A stretch of DNA of 64,000 bases from Photobacterium aquae (GTDB lineage: Bacteria > Pseudomonadota > Gammaproteobacteria > Enterobacterales > Vibrionaceae). Both the position numbers and the translations under genes were made by a program. Shown here piece after piece: positions 49,774 through 58,013 of this stretch. The notes under the pieces are model-generated. The model was not told where the DNA came from. It made no database searches and saw nothing but the letters and a program-made list of their open reading frames with translations. Positions within the stretch are counted from its first letter, which is position 1, and the number at the start of each line of letters is the position of its first letter. Location of the stretch: positions 62,001 to 126,000 of the forward strand of contig NZ_LDOT01000007.1 of the NCBI RefSeq assembly GCF_001029445.1, in the 5' to 3' direction.

Positions 49774-51816
49774 TTATGCTTGAGAGGGAAGCCTATCGCC
49801 ATTATCGAAGACAATTCCGTTCTGCAGCAACTCGGCAAGCGGCATTGGCTTATGATAATAAAAGCCCTGAACCACCTGGATCCCGCGTTCCCGGATAAAA
49901 ATCAATTCCTCTTCCGTTTCTATCCCCTCGACCACTATGTCTGCATTAGTGATATTGCCAAGCTGCACCACAACCTCAAACAGACCTTTCCCTCGCTCCG
50001 TGTTCAAGTTTGTCACCAAGCTCCTGTCAATTTTAATCTTGTCAAAATCAAAACGGGATAAATACGCCAACGACGAATAGCCTGTACCGAAATCATCCAA
50101 TACCACTAATATTCCCAATTCCTTAATCTCATTGATGATCTCGGCAATTCTCTTCTCATCACGAATCAACAGCTCTTCCGTGACCTCGATTTCCACTTGA
50201 TGGTAGTTCAACCCGCTGCTTTTAACTGCGGCTTTCAACGACTTAACAAAACCCTTCTTGAGCATGGTGTCAGCCGAAATATTAATAGACAAATTAATAT
50301 GCTGAGAATCAGGCAGCTTCGCAATGTCTGATACGGCACGCTCTACCACCCATGAATCAAGCTCGGGCATCAGCCCCAACTGACCAAACGCATGCAAAAA
50401 AGAAGGAGACCGCAACTTACCATCATCACTAATATGACGAATCAGTGCTTCAACTGCGACCACCTGACCCGTGTGAATATCAACCTGTGGCTGATAATAA
50501 AGAATAAAAGACCCACTTCGGTATAAACCTTCAACTTCTTTTTGTGCGCTTATATTAAGCTGCATCGACGGAATAAAGCTCGTTAGCTTGGAGCTGCCTT
50601 CTATGCTATCGCTAGAAAAGAAACGATTATTGATCACTGAGGATAAGTCTAACCCGACAGAATGCCGATCCATGATCTTAAAAAACGGATAATAAATAAC
50701 CATCCCCAACACAATCAAAATAAATTGGAATACTGCAACCGACCATGATTCGCCCGATGCAAAATAACCATTCACTATCGGCGGCATCAACCAGCTATGC
50801 ACCTCGCTTAAAGGGGCAATATACCCCATACTCGTTGCACCGTATGCCAGCACAAAGCTCAGCAGGGGCGTTAGCAAAAAAGGGATCATCATGACAGGGT
50901 TAAAAATAATAGGCACCCCGAACAGAATAGGTTCATTGATATTGAAGATACTCAAAATCAACACGGTTTTAGCTAAAAGCCTATACCCTTTACTCTTGGC
51001 AAAAAAGAGCATACAAAACACCAAACTAATCGTGTTGCCACTGCCCCCCATACCAGTAAAGAAATCATAAAAATTTGTACTGATAATATTGAGATCAGTC
51101 CCAAAATTCTTCCAGTCAGCCATGTTGGCCGTGCTGATCTCAAATAACTCGGTTTTGTACATATGAAGTACATTGTGGCCATTTACCCCAACGCTCCACA
51201 ACAACCCGCGGAGAAACTCATAAATCAAACCATCAGTAAAGGATGTAGGGTCAAGTCTTGGCAACAAAATATACGGCTGAATGTAATAACTAAAACATGT
51301 AGCAACAATTTGGCAGACAACCAACAAGGTAGCGAGCGTAACGATACTGATGGTGATGATATTGACGGAGTGATCGACGACACTATGTTCCCCGCGGACC
51401 TTGAACAAAGGAAATTTATTCAACCGCGCAATAATAAAGCAAGTCGCATAGGCCGAAAACAGCGATAACGCGAAATTATCAGGCAAAGGGATGACCGGTG
51501 ACAACAATCCCCACTGCTGGGAAACAATGAGAAATGCGACCAAAGAACAAGATATCGCTGCGGCTTTAGGTAACCTCTGAAGCGTTGAATAATAAGTAGC
51601 AAGATAGATATTAAGCAGAATTGGAAACATATGCCCAGTCATCTGACCGACATAACCAATTGTCAAACCCGTTGAGGTATAACCCAACTTTTCAGCAAGA
51701 AATGCAATAAGGTTGAAAAATGCAGCAATAAGCGCGACTGGCAACGCCATAATGAATACATTACTCATTGCCACAAGATACTGATTCGAAGATAGCCTAG
51801 AAAAAAGTGAACTCAA
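49774..51816 (-). CDS. PTS EIIC (lactose/cellobiose-type) fused to EAL phosphodiesterase
   Basis: A 680-residue membrane protein. Residues 1-385 are a PTS EIIC domain of the lactose/cellobiose family, with about ten helices and the signature FNINEPILFG (292-296 is NINEP). Residues 425-670 are an EAL domain that hydrolyses cyclic di-GMP to pGpG; its key residues appear intact: EALIR (E456), NISAD, EVTEE, DDFGTGYSS (D575-D576), KIDRS and VEGIET. No EIIB or EIIA domain and no PTS gene adjoins, so it is more likely a sugar-sensing phosphodiesterase than a transporter. The TTG at 51816 has GGA only two bases away, so the start is uncertain. Confidence 0.93.
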   Translation of the reverse strand: MSSLFSRLSSNQYLVAMSNVFIMALPVALIAAFFNLIAFLAEKLGYTSTGLTIGYVGQMTGHMFPILLNIYLATYYSTLQRLPKAAAISCSLVAFLIVSQQWGLLSPVIPLPDNFALSLFSAYATCFIIARLNKFPLFKVRGEHSVVDHSVNIITISIVTLATLLVVCQIVATCFSYYIQPYILLPRLDPTSFTDGLIYEFLRGLLWSVGVNGHNVLHMYKTELFEISTANMADWKNFGTDLNIISTNFYDFFTGMGGSGNTISLVFCMLFFAKSKGYRLLAKTVLILSIFNINEPILFGVPIIFNPVMMIPFLLTPLLSFVLAYGATSMGYIAPLSEVHSWLMPPIVNGYFASGESWSVAVFQFILIVLGMVIYYPFFKIMDRHSVGLDLSSVINNRFFSSDSIEGSSKLTSFIPSMQLNISAQKEVEGLYRSGSFILYYQPQVDIHTGQVVAVEALIRHISDDGKLRSPSFLHAFGQLGLMPELDSWVVERAVSDIAKLPDSQHINLSINISADTMLKKGFVKSLKAAVKSSGLNYHQVEIEVTEELLIRDEKRIAEIINEIKELGILVVLDDFGTGYSSLAYLSRFDFDKIKIDRSLVTNLNTERGKGLFEVVVQLGNITNADIVVEGIETEEELIFIRERGIQVVQGFYYHKPMPLAELLQNGIVFDNGDRLPSQA

Positions 51817-52204
51817 ATCCTAATTCCATTGCTTGATGATGGCTCACTAAATACCCACATATTACTAATAATATTACTCAGTCGCGCAATCAATTAACCC
51901 GTGTTTATCATCACTTGAATATCATAAAAAGCAAGGAGAAAAATTAATCATTACAACATGCGTCATTAATTTGACTGTTTCTCTGAAAATTTCATCTTCG
52001 AGTTACTTATTCCAGTGATAACACATTAACCTATCACCAAAATATGGAGCTATTAGCATAAGCAAACCACTCACCCTCTGGGTATGAGATAGAGGTAAGT
52101 GAATACAACAGAAGAAAAGAAGAGATAAAGAAGAGAAAGGAAATAAGGCTCACTCGTCATTCAAGCAAGCCAGAAAGGAAATGCCGAACAGTTGCGACTG
52201 CAAC
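51817..52204. other. 388-bp intergenic region
   Basis: Lies between the EIIC-EAL gene and the 3' end of nrdG, both on the minus strand. It should contain the EIIC-EAL promoter. The right half has a purine-rich run (52109-52148). I found no clear terminator after nrdG, no reading frame with a ribosome-binding site and no recognisable RNA. Confidence 0.4.
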
Positions 52205-52672
52205 TCACAGCTTAAAGGTATGGATAATCTGGTTTGAGCTCCCTCGCCACAGTAGCTCCGGATCATACAGATCTTGCTCGAACTTACCGTCAATCAAGGT
52301 ATCAACGTACGCCACCACTGCTTTTTGGGCGTCCGTTAAATTAGCCAACTCGTACCCTGTCCACATCCAAATGTCTTTGCCCTCGCACTCTTCGCGCACT
52401 CGCTTTACCAACTTGAGTATCGCCTCTACGTTGGCGGGATGTAACGGGTCACCACCAGACAGCGACAGCCCACGACGCTTAATCCGGGTATCGTTCAGAT
52501 CCGCAATAATCTGGTCTTCCAGTTCCTGGGTAAAAGGATGCCCAGAGGTAGGATTGAGGGTCGATTTGTTATAGCAGCCACGGCAATTATGTTCGCAGCC
52601 TGATACAAACAGGGTACAACGCGTACCGGGACCGTTCACTACATCTACTTGGTGGTATTTGTGATAATGCAT
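52205..52672 (-). CDS. nrdG: Anaerobic ribonucleotide reductase activating protein
   Basis: A 155-residue radical-SAM enzyme that installs the glycyl radical on NrdD. The iron-sulfur cluster motif is C26-C30-C33 in SGCEHNCRGCYN, and the SAM-binding GGDP motif is in LSLSGGDPLHP near residue 74. The ATG at 52672 has GGAG 7 nt upstream. It follows nrdD after 68 bp, and a terminator-like hairpin lies in that gap, which may lower nrdG expression relative to nrdD. Confidence 0.96.
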   Translation of the reverse strand: MHYHKYHQVDVVNGPGTRCTLFVSGCEHNCRGCYNKSTLNPTSGHPFTQELEDQIIADLNDTRIKRRGLSLSGGDPLHPANVEAILKLVKRVREECEGKDIWMWTGYELANLTDAQKAVVAYVDTLIDGKFEQDLYDPELLWRGSSNQIIHTFKL

Positions 52673-52683
52673 GCCTTTACTCC

Positions 52684-52716
52684 AAAACAAAAAGTGCCGA
52701 ACAAAATCGGCACTTT
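52684..52716 (-). terminator. Terminator-like attenuator between nrdD and nrdG
   Basis: On the minus strand AAAGTGCCGA pairs with TCGGCACTTT around TTTTGT, followed by TTGTTTTGG. It lies inside the nrdDG operon, directly before the nrdG ribosome-binding site, and could cause partial termination. Confidence 0.6.
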
Positions 52717-52740
52717 GCAGTCGTCTAACCCGTGGTGTGA

Positions 52741-54867
52741 TTACATGTGTTTCACACGACGTTTAACTTCTTCTTGCTTACCGAAGTTAAACGGACGCGC
52801 ATCTGGGCTGCCTAGGTAGCCACATACGCGACGTGTCACTGAGACTTTCTTTGAGTCATGGTTGCCGCATTTAGGACAGGTGAAGCCTTTGCTGGTACAG
52901 TCAAATTCACCGGTAAAACCACAGTCGTAGCATTCATCAATCGGTGTATTGGTGCCGTAGTAAGGAACGCGGCTATAGCTGTAATCCCAGACGTTCTCTA
53001 GCGCTTCTACGTTGCGCTGCATGTTCGGGAACTCGCCGTAACAGATGAAACCGCCACTTGCCAATTCAGGGTATGGCATTTCGAAATCAATCTTATCGTA
53101 CGGGTTCACCTTCTTCTCCACATCAAGGTGGTAGCTGTTGGTGTAGTAACCCTTGTCAGTCACATGATCCAGCACACCGAACGCCTTGGTATCCAATGCA
53201 CAGAAACGTGTGCATAGGTTTTCAGACGGCGTGCTGTACAGGCTATAGCCCCAACCGGTTTCTGATTTCCATTCCTCTACAGCATCTTTCAGGCGTTTAA
53301 CAATGGCAATACCTTTCTGGCGCAGTTCTTCGCTGTCATAAATATGCTCACCGTTAGCACCATACAAGGCATTGATAGTTTCATGGATACCGATGTAACC
53401 CATAGAAATCGAAGCTCGGCCATTTTTGAAGATATCCAGCACTTCATCTTCTGGGTTCAGACGTACACCCAATGCACCTTCTGTGTACAGGATCGGTGCT
53501 ACACGAGCTTTCACGCCACGCAAGCGGTCAATACGTGTTTCCAATGCACGGCGAACCAGTTTCATACGGGCATCAAGGATCTCGAAGAACGTCGCTTCAT
53601 CACCTTTTGCTTCAATCGCAATGCGCGGCAGGTTCAAACTCACCACACCCAGGTTGTTGCGGCCTTCATGTACTTCCTTGCCATTTTCATCAGTCCAACG
53701 GCCCAAGAAGCTGCGGCAACCCATAGGTGCCTTGAAAGACCCTGTAACTTCAACCACTTTGTCGTAGTTAAGGATATCTGGGTACATACGCTTAGACGCA
53801 CACTCAAGCGCAAGCTGCTTCATATCGTAGTTCGGATCCGATGGCTTGTGGTTTACACCATCTCGGATTGAGAACAACAACTTAGGGAAAACAGCCGTTT
53901 TCTTGTTTTTACCCAAACCTTCGATACGGTTTTGGAAAATCGATTTCTGAATTAGCTTCGACTCCCAGCTGGTACCCAAACCGAAATTCACGCTCAAGAA
54001 TGGCGTTTGACCATTGCTAGAGAACAGCGTGTTGATCTCATATTCCAATGACTGGAATGCGTCATACACTTCTTTCTCTGTCAGTTTCTGCGCATACGCC
54101 TCTGGGTTTGGCACTTCCCACTCTTTGGCTGTCGCCAAATGCTTACGGTGGCTGGCTGTTACATACGGAGCCAACACCTCATCCAAACGGTTCAGCGTTG
54201 TACCACCGTATGTATGGCTGGCAACCTGCGCCACGATTTGCGCAGTTACCGCCGTCGCGGTCTGAATCGACTTCGGTGTATCAATTTCCGCATTACCCAT
54301 ACGGAAACCGTTAGTCAGCATATTTTCCAAGTCAACGATCATACAGTTGAACATTGGGAAGAATGGCGAGTAATCCAAATCATGGTAGTGGATTTCACCG
54401 CTTTCGTGCGCCTGTACAATATCACGAGGCAACATATGATGCTTCGCGTAATGCTTAGACACAATACCCGCCAGCAAGTCACGCTGGGTTGGAATTACCT
54501 TACTGTCTTTGTTAGCGTTTTCATTGAGTAAGTCGGCATTGCTCTGCTCTACCAGACCGGTGATTTCCGCGCTCAGGGCACTTGCCTTTTCACGCTGAAT
54601 ATCACGATCATGTCGGTATTCAATATACGCCCGAGCAACCGCCTTGTGTGGACCTGTCATTAGATGATTTTCTACTGCATCTTGAATTGCGTGAATCTCC
54701 ACTTCGTCGTGGTCAGCAAACTGCGACAGTACCTGCTCGGCCACTGACTCAGCATAGCTTTCTTCCATCACTTCTACAGATACGGCCGCGCTCAATACCG
54801 CCTCTTTAATACGCTTGGTATCAAATGGAAAACGGCATCCATCACGCTTAATCACAACAGGTTTCAC
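52741..54867 (-). CDS. nrdD: Anaerobic ribonucleoside-triphosphate reductase
   Basis: A 708-residue glycyl-radical enzyme that makes dNTPs without oxygen. It has an N-terminal ATP-cone (RDGCRFPFDTKRIKEAV, residues 5-90), the catalytic barrel, a C-terminal zinc site with two CxxC pairs (CYDCGFTG; FTCPKCGNHD) and the glycyl radical site RVCGYLGSPDARP with the radical Gly at about residue 683. The length matches E. coli NrdD. Expression should rise without oxygen (FNR site at 54976) and be repressed by NrdR (two boxes at 54901-54947). nrdG follows. Confidence 0.97.
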   Translation of the reverse strand: MKPVVIKRDGCRFPFDTKRIKEAVLSAAVSVEVMEESYAESVAEQVLSQFADHDEVEIHAIQDAVENHLMTGPHKAVARAYIEYRHDRDIQREKASALSAEITGLVEQSNADLLNENANKDSKVIPTQRDLLAGIVSKHYAKHHMLPRDIVQAHESGEIHYHDLDYSPFFPMFNCMIVDLENMLTNGFRMGNAEIDTPKSIQTATAVTAQIVAQVASHTYGGTTLNRLDEVLAPYVTASHRKHLATAKEWEVPNPEAYAQKLTEKEVYDAFQSLEYEINTLFSSNGQTPFLSVNFGLGTSWESKLIQKSIFQNRIEGLGKNKKTAVFPKLLFSIRDGVNHKPSDPNYDMKQLALECASKRMYPDILNYDKVVEVTGSFKAPMGCRSFLGRWTDENGKEVHEGRNNLGVVSLNLPRIAIEAKGDEATFFEILDARMKLVRRALETRIDRLRGVKARVAPILYTEGALGVRLNPEDEVLDIFKNGRASISMGYIGIHETINALYGANGEHIYDSEELRQKGIAIVKRLKDAVEEWKSETGWGYSLYSTPSENLCTRFCALDTKAFGVLDHVTDKGYYTNSYHLDVEKKVNPYDKIDFEMPYPELASGGFICYGEFPNMQRNVEALENVWDYSYSRVPYYGTNTPIDECYDCGFTGEFDCTSKGFTCPKCGNHDSKKVSVTRRVCGYLGSPDARPFNFGKQEEVKRRVKHM

Positions 54868-54900
54868 ACACGACTCCTACAAAATGACACTGTCACTAAA

Positions 54901-54947
54901 CCACTATATATAGGGCTCAGCAAACAGGCAGAAACAATATGTGGGGT
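54901..54947 (-). promoter_or_regulatory. Tandem NrdR boxes upstream of nrdD
   Basis: Box 1, CCACTATATATAGGGC (54901-54916), matches the core of the NrdR consensus (CwATATaTwG) completely. Box 2, AAACAATATGTGGGGT (54932-54947), matches with two core mismatches. The boxes are exactly 31 bp apart, the spacing of three helical turns seen in NrdR regulons. They lie 34-80 bp upstream of the nrdD start. Confidence 0.75.
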
Positions 54948-54975
54948 ATTAGGCGAGAAATCGCAAAAGAAAACT

Positions 54976-54989
54976 TTGATCTAGATCAG
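54976..54989 (-). promoter_or_regulatory. FNR site upstream of nrdD
   Basis: TTGAT-CTAG-ATCAG matches the FNR consensus TTGAT-N4-ATCAA with one mismatch. It is about 110 bp upstream of nrdD, a place suitable for anaerobic activation. It could also act on the divergent GGDEF gene. Confidence 0.7.
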
Positions 54990-55180
54990 ATTTTAAATAA
55001 GAGCGAACAGGTTGCAACCGATGTTTTTGCCAATGTCTCAATTTGGAAAAATTCATCTAAAACCACCTTTCAAAGTCAACTCTTTTATTGCATAAGATCA
55101 CGAAAGAAACTCAAAATAACACTTGCTTTATGAGGGTCATATACACTAGGGTCAGAACAAATTTTCGAACCGATAGTGAT

Positions 55181-56344
55181 ATGGCTTTTCATTCCAGAAA
55201 CGAACGAATCAACTACCGTGCTCAACAACTTTTGTACCAAGCTGCCCGCTGGGTTTCATGGTTATCACTCATGCTGCTTTTCTTTATGCTCACCAGCCTT
55301 TGGCTAAATAGCATTGAAGAAAGTCCTCCGTATATGCTCACCAGCTACCTGCTGTACGGTAGTCAGACACTCCTTGCAATTGGTGGCCTGCGATTATTTT
55401 CCGACCATACCCCACGGCCGCCGCCAAATTCACGAGCAGACAACGGGAAAAACAAGCTCATTCTTTTCGCCACCCTGTTTGGGTTAAGCTGGACAGCTTC
55501 AATCTTCCATCTCGCTTGGTTGGGTAATACCTTTACCAATGCGGAGATCCTCGCCGATCTCATCATAATGATGGCGCTTCTTGGCTTCTTTGCGTCTAAA
55601 TCTGCAACATACATTGTTATTATCCCCGTACTCCTCGCCAGCACCTATGCCACCCTGAACCAAGGCGACGGCAGTGTTCTGCTTCCTGTACAAAAACTCA
55701 TTGCAACCATACTTATTGTGTTCAGTGGCCGCCGTATCCTCTACCACTGGTTTATCAGCAATGTGAACAAAGAGCATGACAAACAGCTACTGATCGACCA
55801 GCTCGATCAGCTCGTCACCCGAGATCAACTTACCGGTATCCATAATCGACGCTTTTTTGAATATGAATTAGAAAAGGTGTTTTATATCAGCAAGCGGGAC
55901 AACCAGCCGATGGCCTTGCTAATCATCGATATTGATCACTTTAAGCAATACAACGACACGTTTGGCCACCCTCAAGGTGATACCTGCCTAAAACAAGTAG
56001 CTACGATTTTAGAGGCGGCACTATTGCGCAAAAGTGATTCCGTTTCGCGGTATGGCGGCGAGGAATTTATCGTTATCTTGCCAAATACAGCCCCCGACGG
56101 CGCTTTGGCTGTCGCGCACCGCATCCACCAGCACATCGCAATGGCATCGATACCCCACCCAGCCAGTCAGACTGACGCCTTCGTCACGGTAAGTATTGGT
56201 TATGCCTCGATGAACGATGAAAAGATCAGTGCCAAGCTCCTTGAACGTGCAGATCTCAACCTCTATACAGCCAAACAAAGAGGTCGAAACCAGAGTGTAG
56301 GAGAAATTCAGGCAGAACCCAGACAGTACAGCCATGCACTATAA
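55181..56344 (+). CDS. Membrane-bound diguanylate cyclase (GGDEF)
   Basis: A 387-residue protein with about six membrane helices (residues 25-195) of a sensor domain that I cannot name, and a C-terminal GGDEF domain. The active site YGGEEF (292-296) is intact, and the inhibitory I-site RKSD (283-286) lies exactly five residues before it, so product inhibition is expected. It makes cyclic di-GMP. The ATG at 55181 is chosen by the end of the unlikely N-terminal extension; the ribosome-binding site is weak. It is divergent from nrdD, and an FNR site lies between them, so oxygen may influence both. Confidence 0.92.
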   Translation: MAFHSRNERINYRAQQLLYQAARWVSWLSLMLLFFMLTSLWLNSIEESPPYMLTSYLLYGSQTLLAIGGLRLFSDHTPRPPPNSRADNGKNKLILFATLFGLSWTASIFHLAWLGNTFTNAEILADLIIMMALLGFFASKSATYIVIIPVLLASTYATLNQGDGSVLLPVQKLIATILIVFSGRRILYHWFISNVNKEHDKQLLIDQLDQLVTRDQLTGIHNRRFFEYELEKVFYISKRDNQPMALLIIDIDHFKQYNDTFGHPQGDTCLKQVATILEAALLRKSDSVSRYGGEEFIVILPNTAPDGALAVAHRIHQHIAMASIPHPASQTDAFVTVSIGYASMNDEKISAKLLERADLNLYTAKQRGRNQSVGEIQAEPRQYSHAL

Positions 56345-56501
56345 GAGATCTCGCCGTCATATTGACCTTACATGGCTTACCGTGCCCGCCTCAATGGCGG
56401 GCGGGAGTTCATCCGTGCTGAGACAACATGAAATAACACACTCATTCTGCTTCCTGCATATGGGTATATACTTGGTTAATTGTCGGCTGGGTAACCTGTT
56501 T

Positions 56502-57953
56502 ATGCATCACGTTAGACGTTATCACTTTATCTTCGCCCTGTTTGCTAGCCTCTTTGCTTCTGGTGTCGGCAATGCTTTTGAGATCGCCACCATCCCCGAA
56601 GATAAATATACCGGTGATTTCAGCGTTATGCAGGATGTAGGTGTTATAAGGATATTAGTCGCCGCTGATCTCGGCTTCTATTACTTGGATAACGGCCAAC
56701 CCAAAGGGATGGTTTCTGAGATGTTACTGCTGTTCGAAAAGTACCTACTAGAAACCACCAAACAACGGTTTCGGCTCCAGATCATTCCACTCCACCGTGA
56801 TCAACTATTACCGGCCCTGCTCAACGGCGTCGGTGATATTGCTGCCGCCAACCTGACCGAAACAAAACGCCGCAAGAGAGTCGTCGACTTTAGCGTGCCG
56901 ATATTGACAGATATCAGTGAATATTTCGTCACCCATACCTCTCATCCTCGAATACGTCATATTGAACAATTGTCAGAAAAGAGTGTCTGGGTCAGGGCGA
57001 GTTCTAGCTACTACCAAAGCGTACGCAAAATCAACCATCAACTTGAAAAGATCGACAAAGAGCCCATGTACGTACACTTTCTCGAGGAAACGTTGCAAGA
57101 CTACGAGTTGTTGCAAATGATCCAGCAAGGCTTGATCCCCATGACTGTCATGGATTCTCACAAAGCAGAATTTTGGGATCTCGTTACCGACAATTTGCAG
57201 ATCCATACCGAATTCCCTCTCCGAAAAAATGCCAGTATCGGCTGGAGCTTCCGCAAAGACAGTCCCCACCTAGCCAAGATCGTCAACGGGTTTATCGAAA
57301 AAAATCGCCGAGGCACCCTCAATGGCAATGTCATTTTCAACCGCTACCTCAATAGTAAGGCATGGTTCCAGAAGGTTGTCAGCCCCTCCAATATCAAGAA
57401 GTTCAAGTCGCTTGAAGACCGGTTTATCCACTATGGCGATATGTACAATATCAATTGGCTGATCATCGCAGCCCAAGCCTTTCAGGAATCACAGTTCGAC
57501 CAGTCCAAGCGCTCCCATGCCGGTGCCGTCGGCATCATGCAAGTGCTTCCCTCTACAGCACGAGAACCCTACATTAATGTTCGCAACATAGGCAAAATTG
57601 ACAATAATATCCATGCTGGCGTCAAATATATGGACTACATACGGGAAAAATACGTGGCTGATGATGAAACCGACGAGTTAAACCAGCTCTATTTTGCCCT
57701 TGCCAGTTACAATGCCGGCCCCAATCGAATAAGAAGGATCAGAGGAGAAGCCGAAGAACGAGGCTACGATCCGACTAAATGGTTCAACAACGTGGAAATT
57801 CTTGTCAGAGAGCAAGTCGGTATGGAACCAATTACCTATGTCGGCAACATCAATCGCTACTTCACCATCTACAAGCAGATCTTTTCATTACAAAACGCCG
57901 CAGGGCAACGCAGCGCAAAAACACCTAACTTGAGGTTTCTACTAAGCCGCTAA
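56502..57953 (+). CDS. MltF-like lytic transglycosylase with substrate-binding-protein domain
   Basis: A 483-residue exported protein (signal peptide 1-24, ending GNA). Residues 45-285 are a family-3 periplasmic binding domain (DVGVIRILVAADLGFYYL; AANLTETKRRKRVVDFSVP), and residues 305-470 a lytic transglycosylase domain with catalytic E329 in AQAFQESQFDQ and the downstream GAVGIMQVLPSTA and SYNAGPNRIRR motifs. This matches MltF, which cleaves peptidoglycan glycan strands. There is no lipobox in the signal peptide, as in E. coli MltF. The GGEEF gene lies 157 bp upstream in the same direction. The ATG at 56502 gives a clean signal peptide; earlier starts do not. Confidence 0.9.
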   Translation: MHHVRRYHFIFALFASLFASGVGNAFEIATIPEDKYTGDFSVMQDVGVIRILVAADLGFYYLDNGQPKGMVSEMLLLFEKYLLETTKQRFRLQIIPLHRDQLLPALLNGVGDIAAANLTETKRRKRVVDFSVPILTDISEYFVTHTSHPRIRHIEQLSEKSVWVRASSSYYQSVRKINHQLEKIDKEPMYVHFLEETLQDYELLQMIQQGLIPMTVMDSHKAEFWDLVTDNLQIHTEFPLRKNASIGWSFRKDSPHLAKIVNGFIEKNRRGTLNGNVIFNRYLNSKAWFQKVVSPSNIKKFKSLEDRFIHYGDMYNINWLIIAAQAFQESQFDQSKRSHAGAVGIMQVLPSTAREPYINVRNIGKIDNNIHAGVKYMDYIREKYVADDETDELNQLYFALASYNAGPNRIRRIRGEAEERGYDPTKWFNNVEILVREQVGMEPITYVGNINRYFTIYKQIFSLQNAAGQRSAKTPNLRFLLSR

Positions 57954-57960
57954 CGCCGCA

Positions 57961-57993
57961 ACAAAAAAAGCCCTCTGTTACAACAGAAGGCTT
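57961..57993 (-). terminator. Terminator of the glgC-glgA operon
   Basis: On the minus strand AAGCCTTCTGT pairs with ACAGAGGGCTT (one mismatch) and is followed by TTTTTTTG. It lies 20 bp after the glgA stop and may also act on the rightward transglycosylase transcript. Confidence 0.75.
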
Positions 57994-58013
57994 ATCGTTC
58001 GTCTTCGCTACCG

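Noticed and set aside
49774..51816. A functional PTS transporter
   Set aside because: No EIIA or EIIB domain is present in the protein or next to it, so phosphorylation-linked transport by this gene alone is unlikely.
53344..54531. Long plus-strand frames (113-175 codons)
   Set aside because: They are antisense shadows of nrdD, produced by its codon bias.
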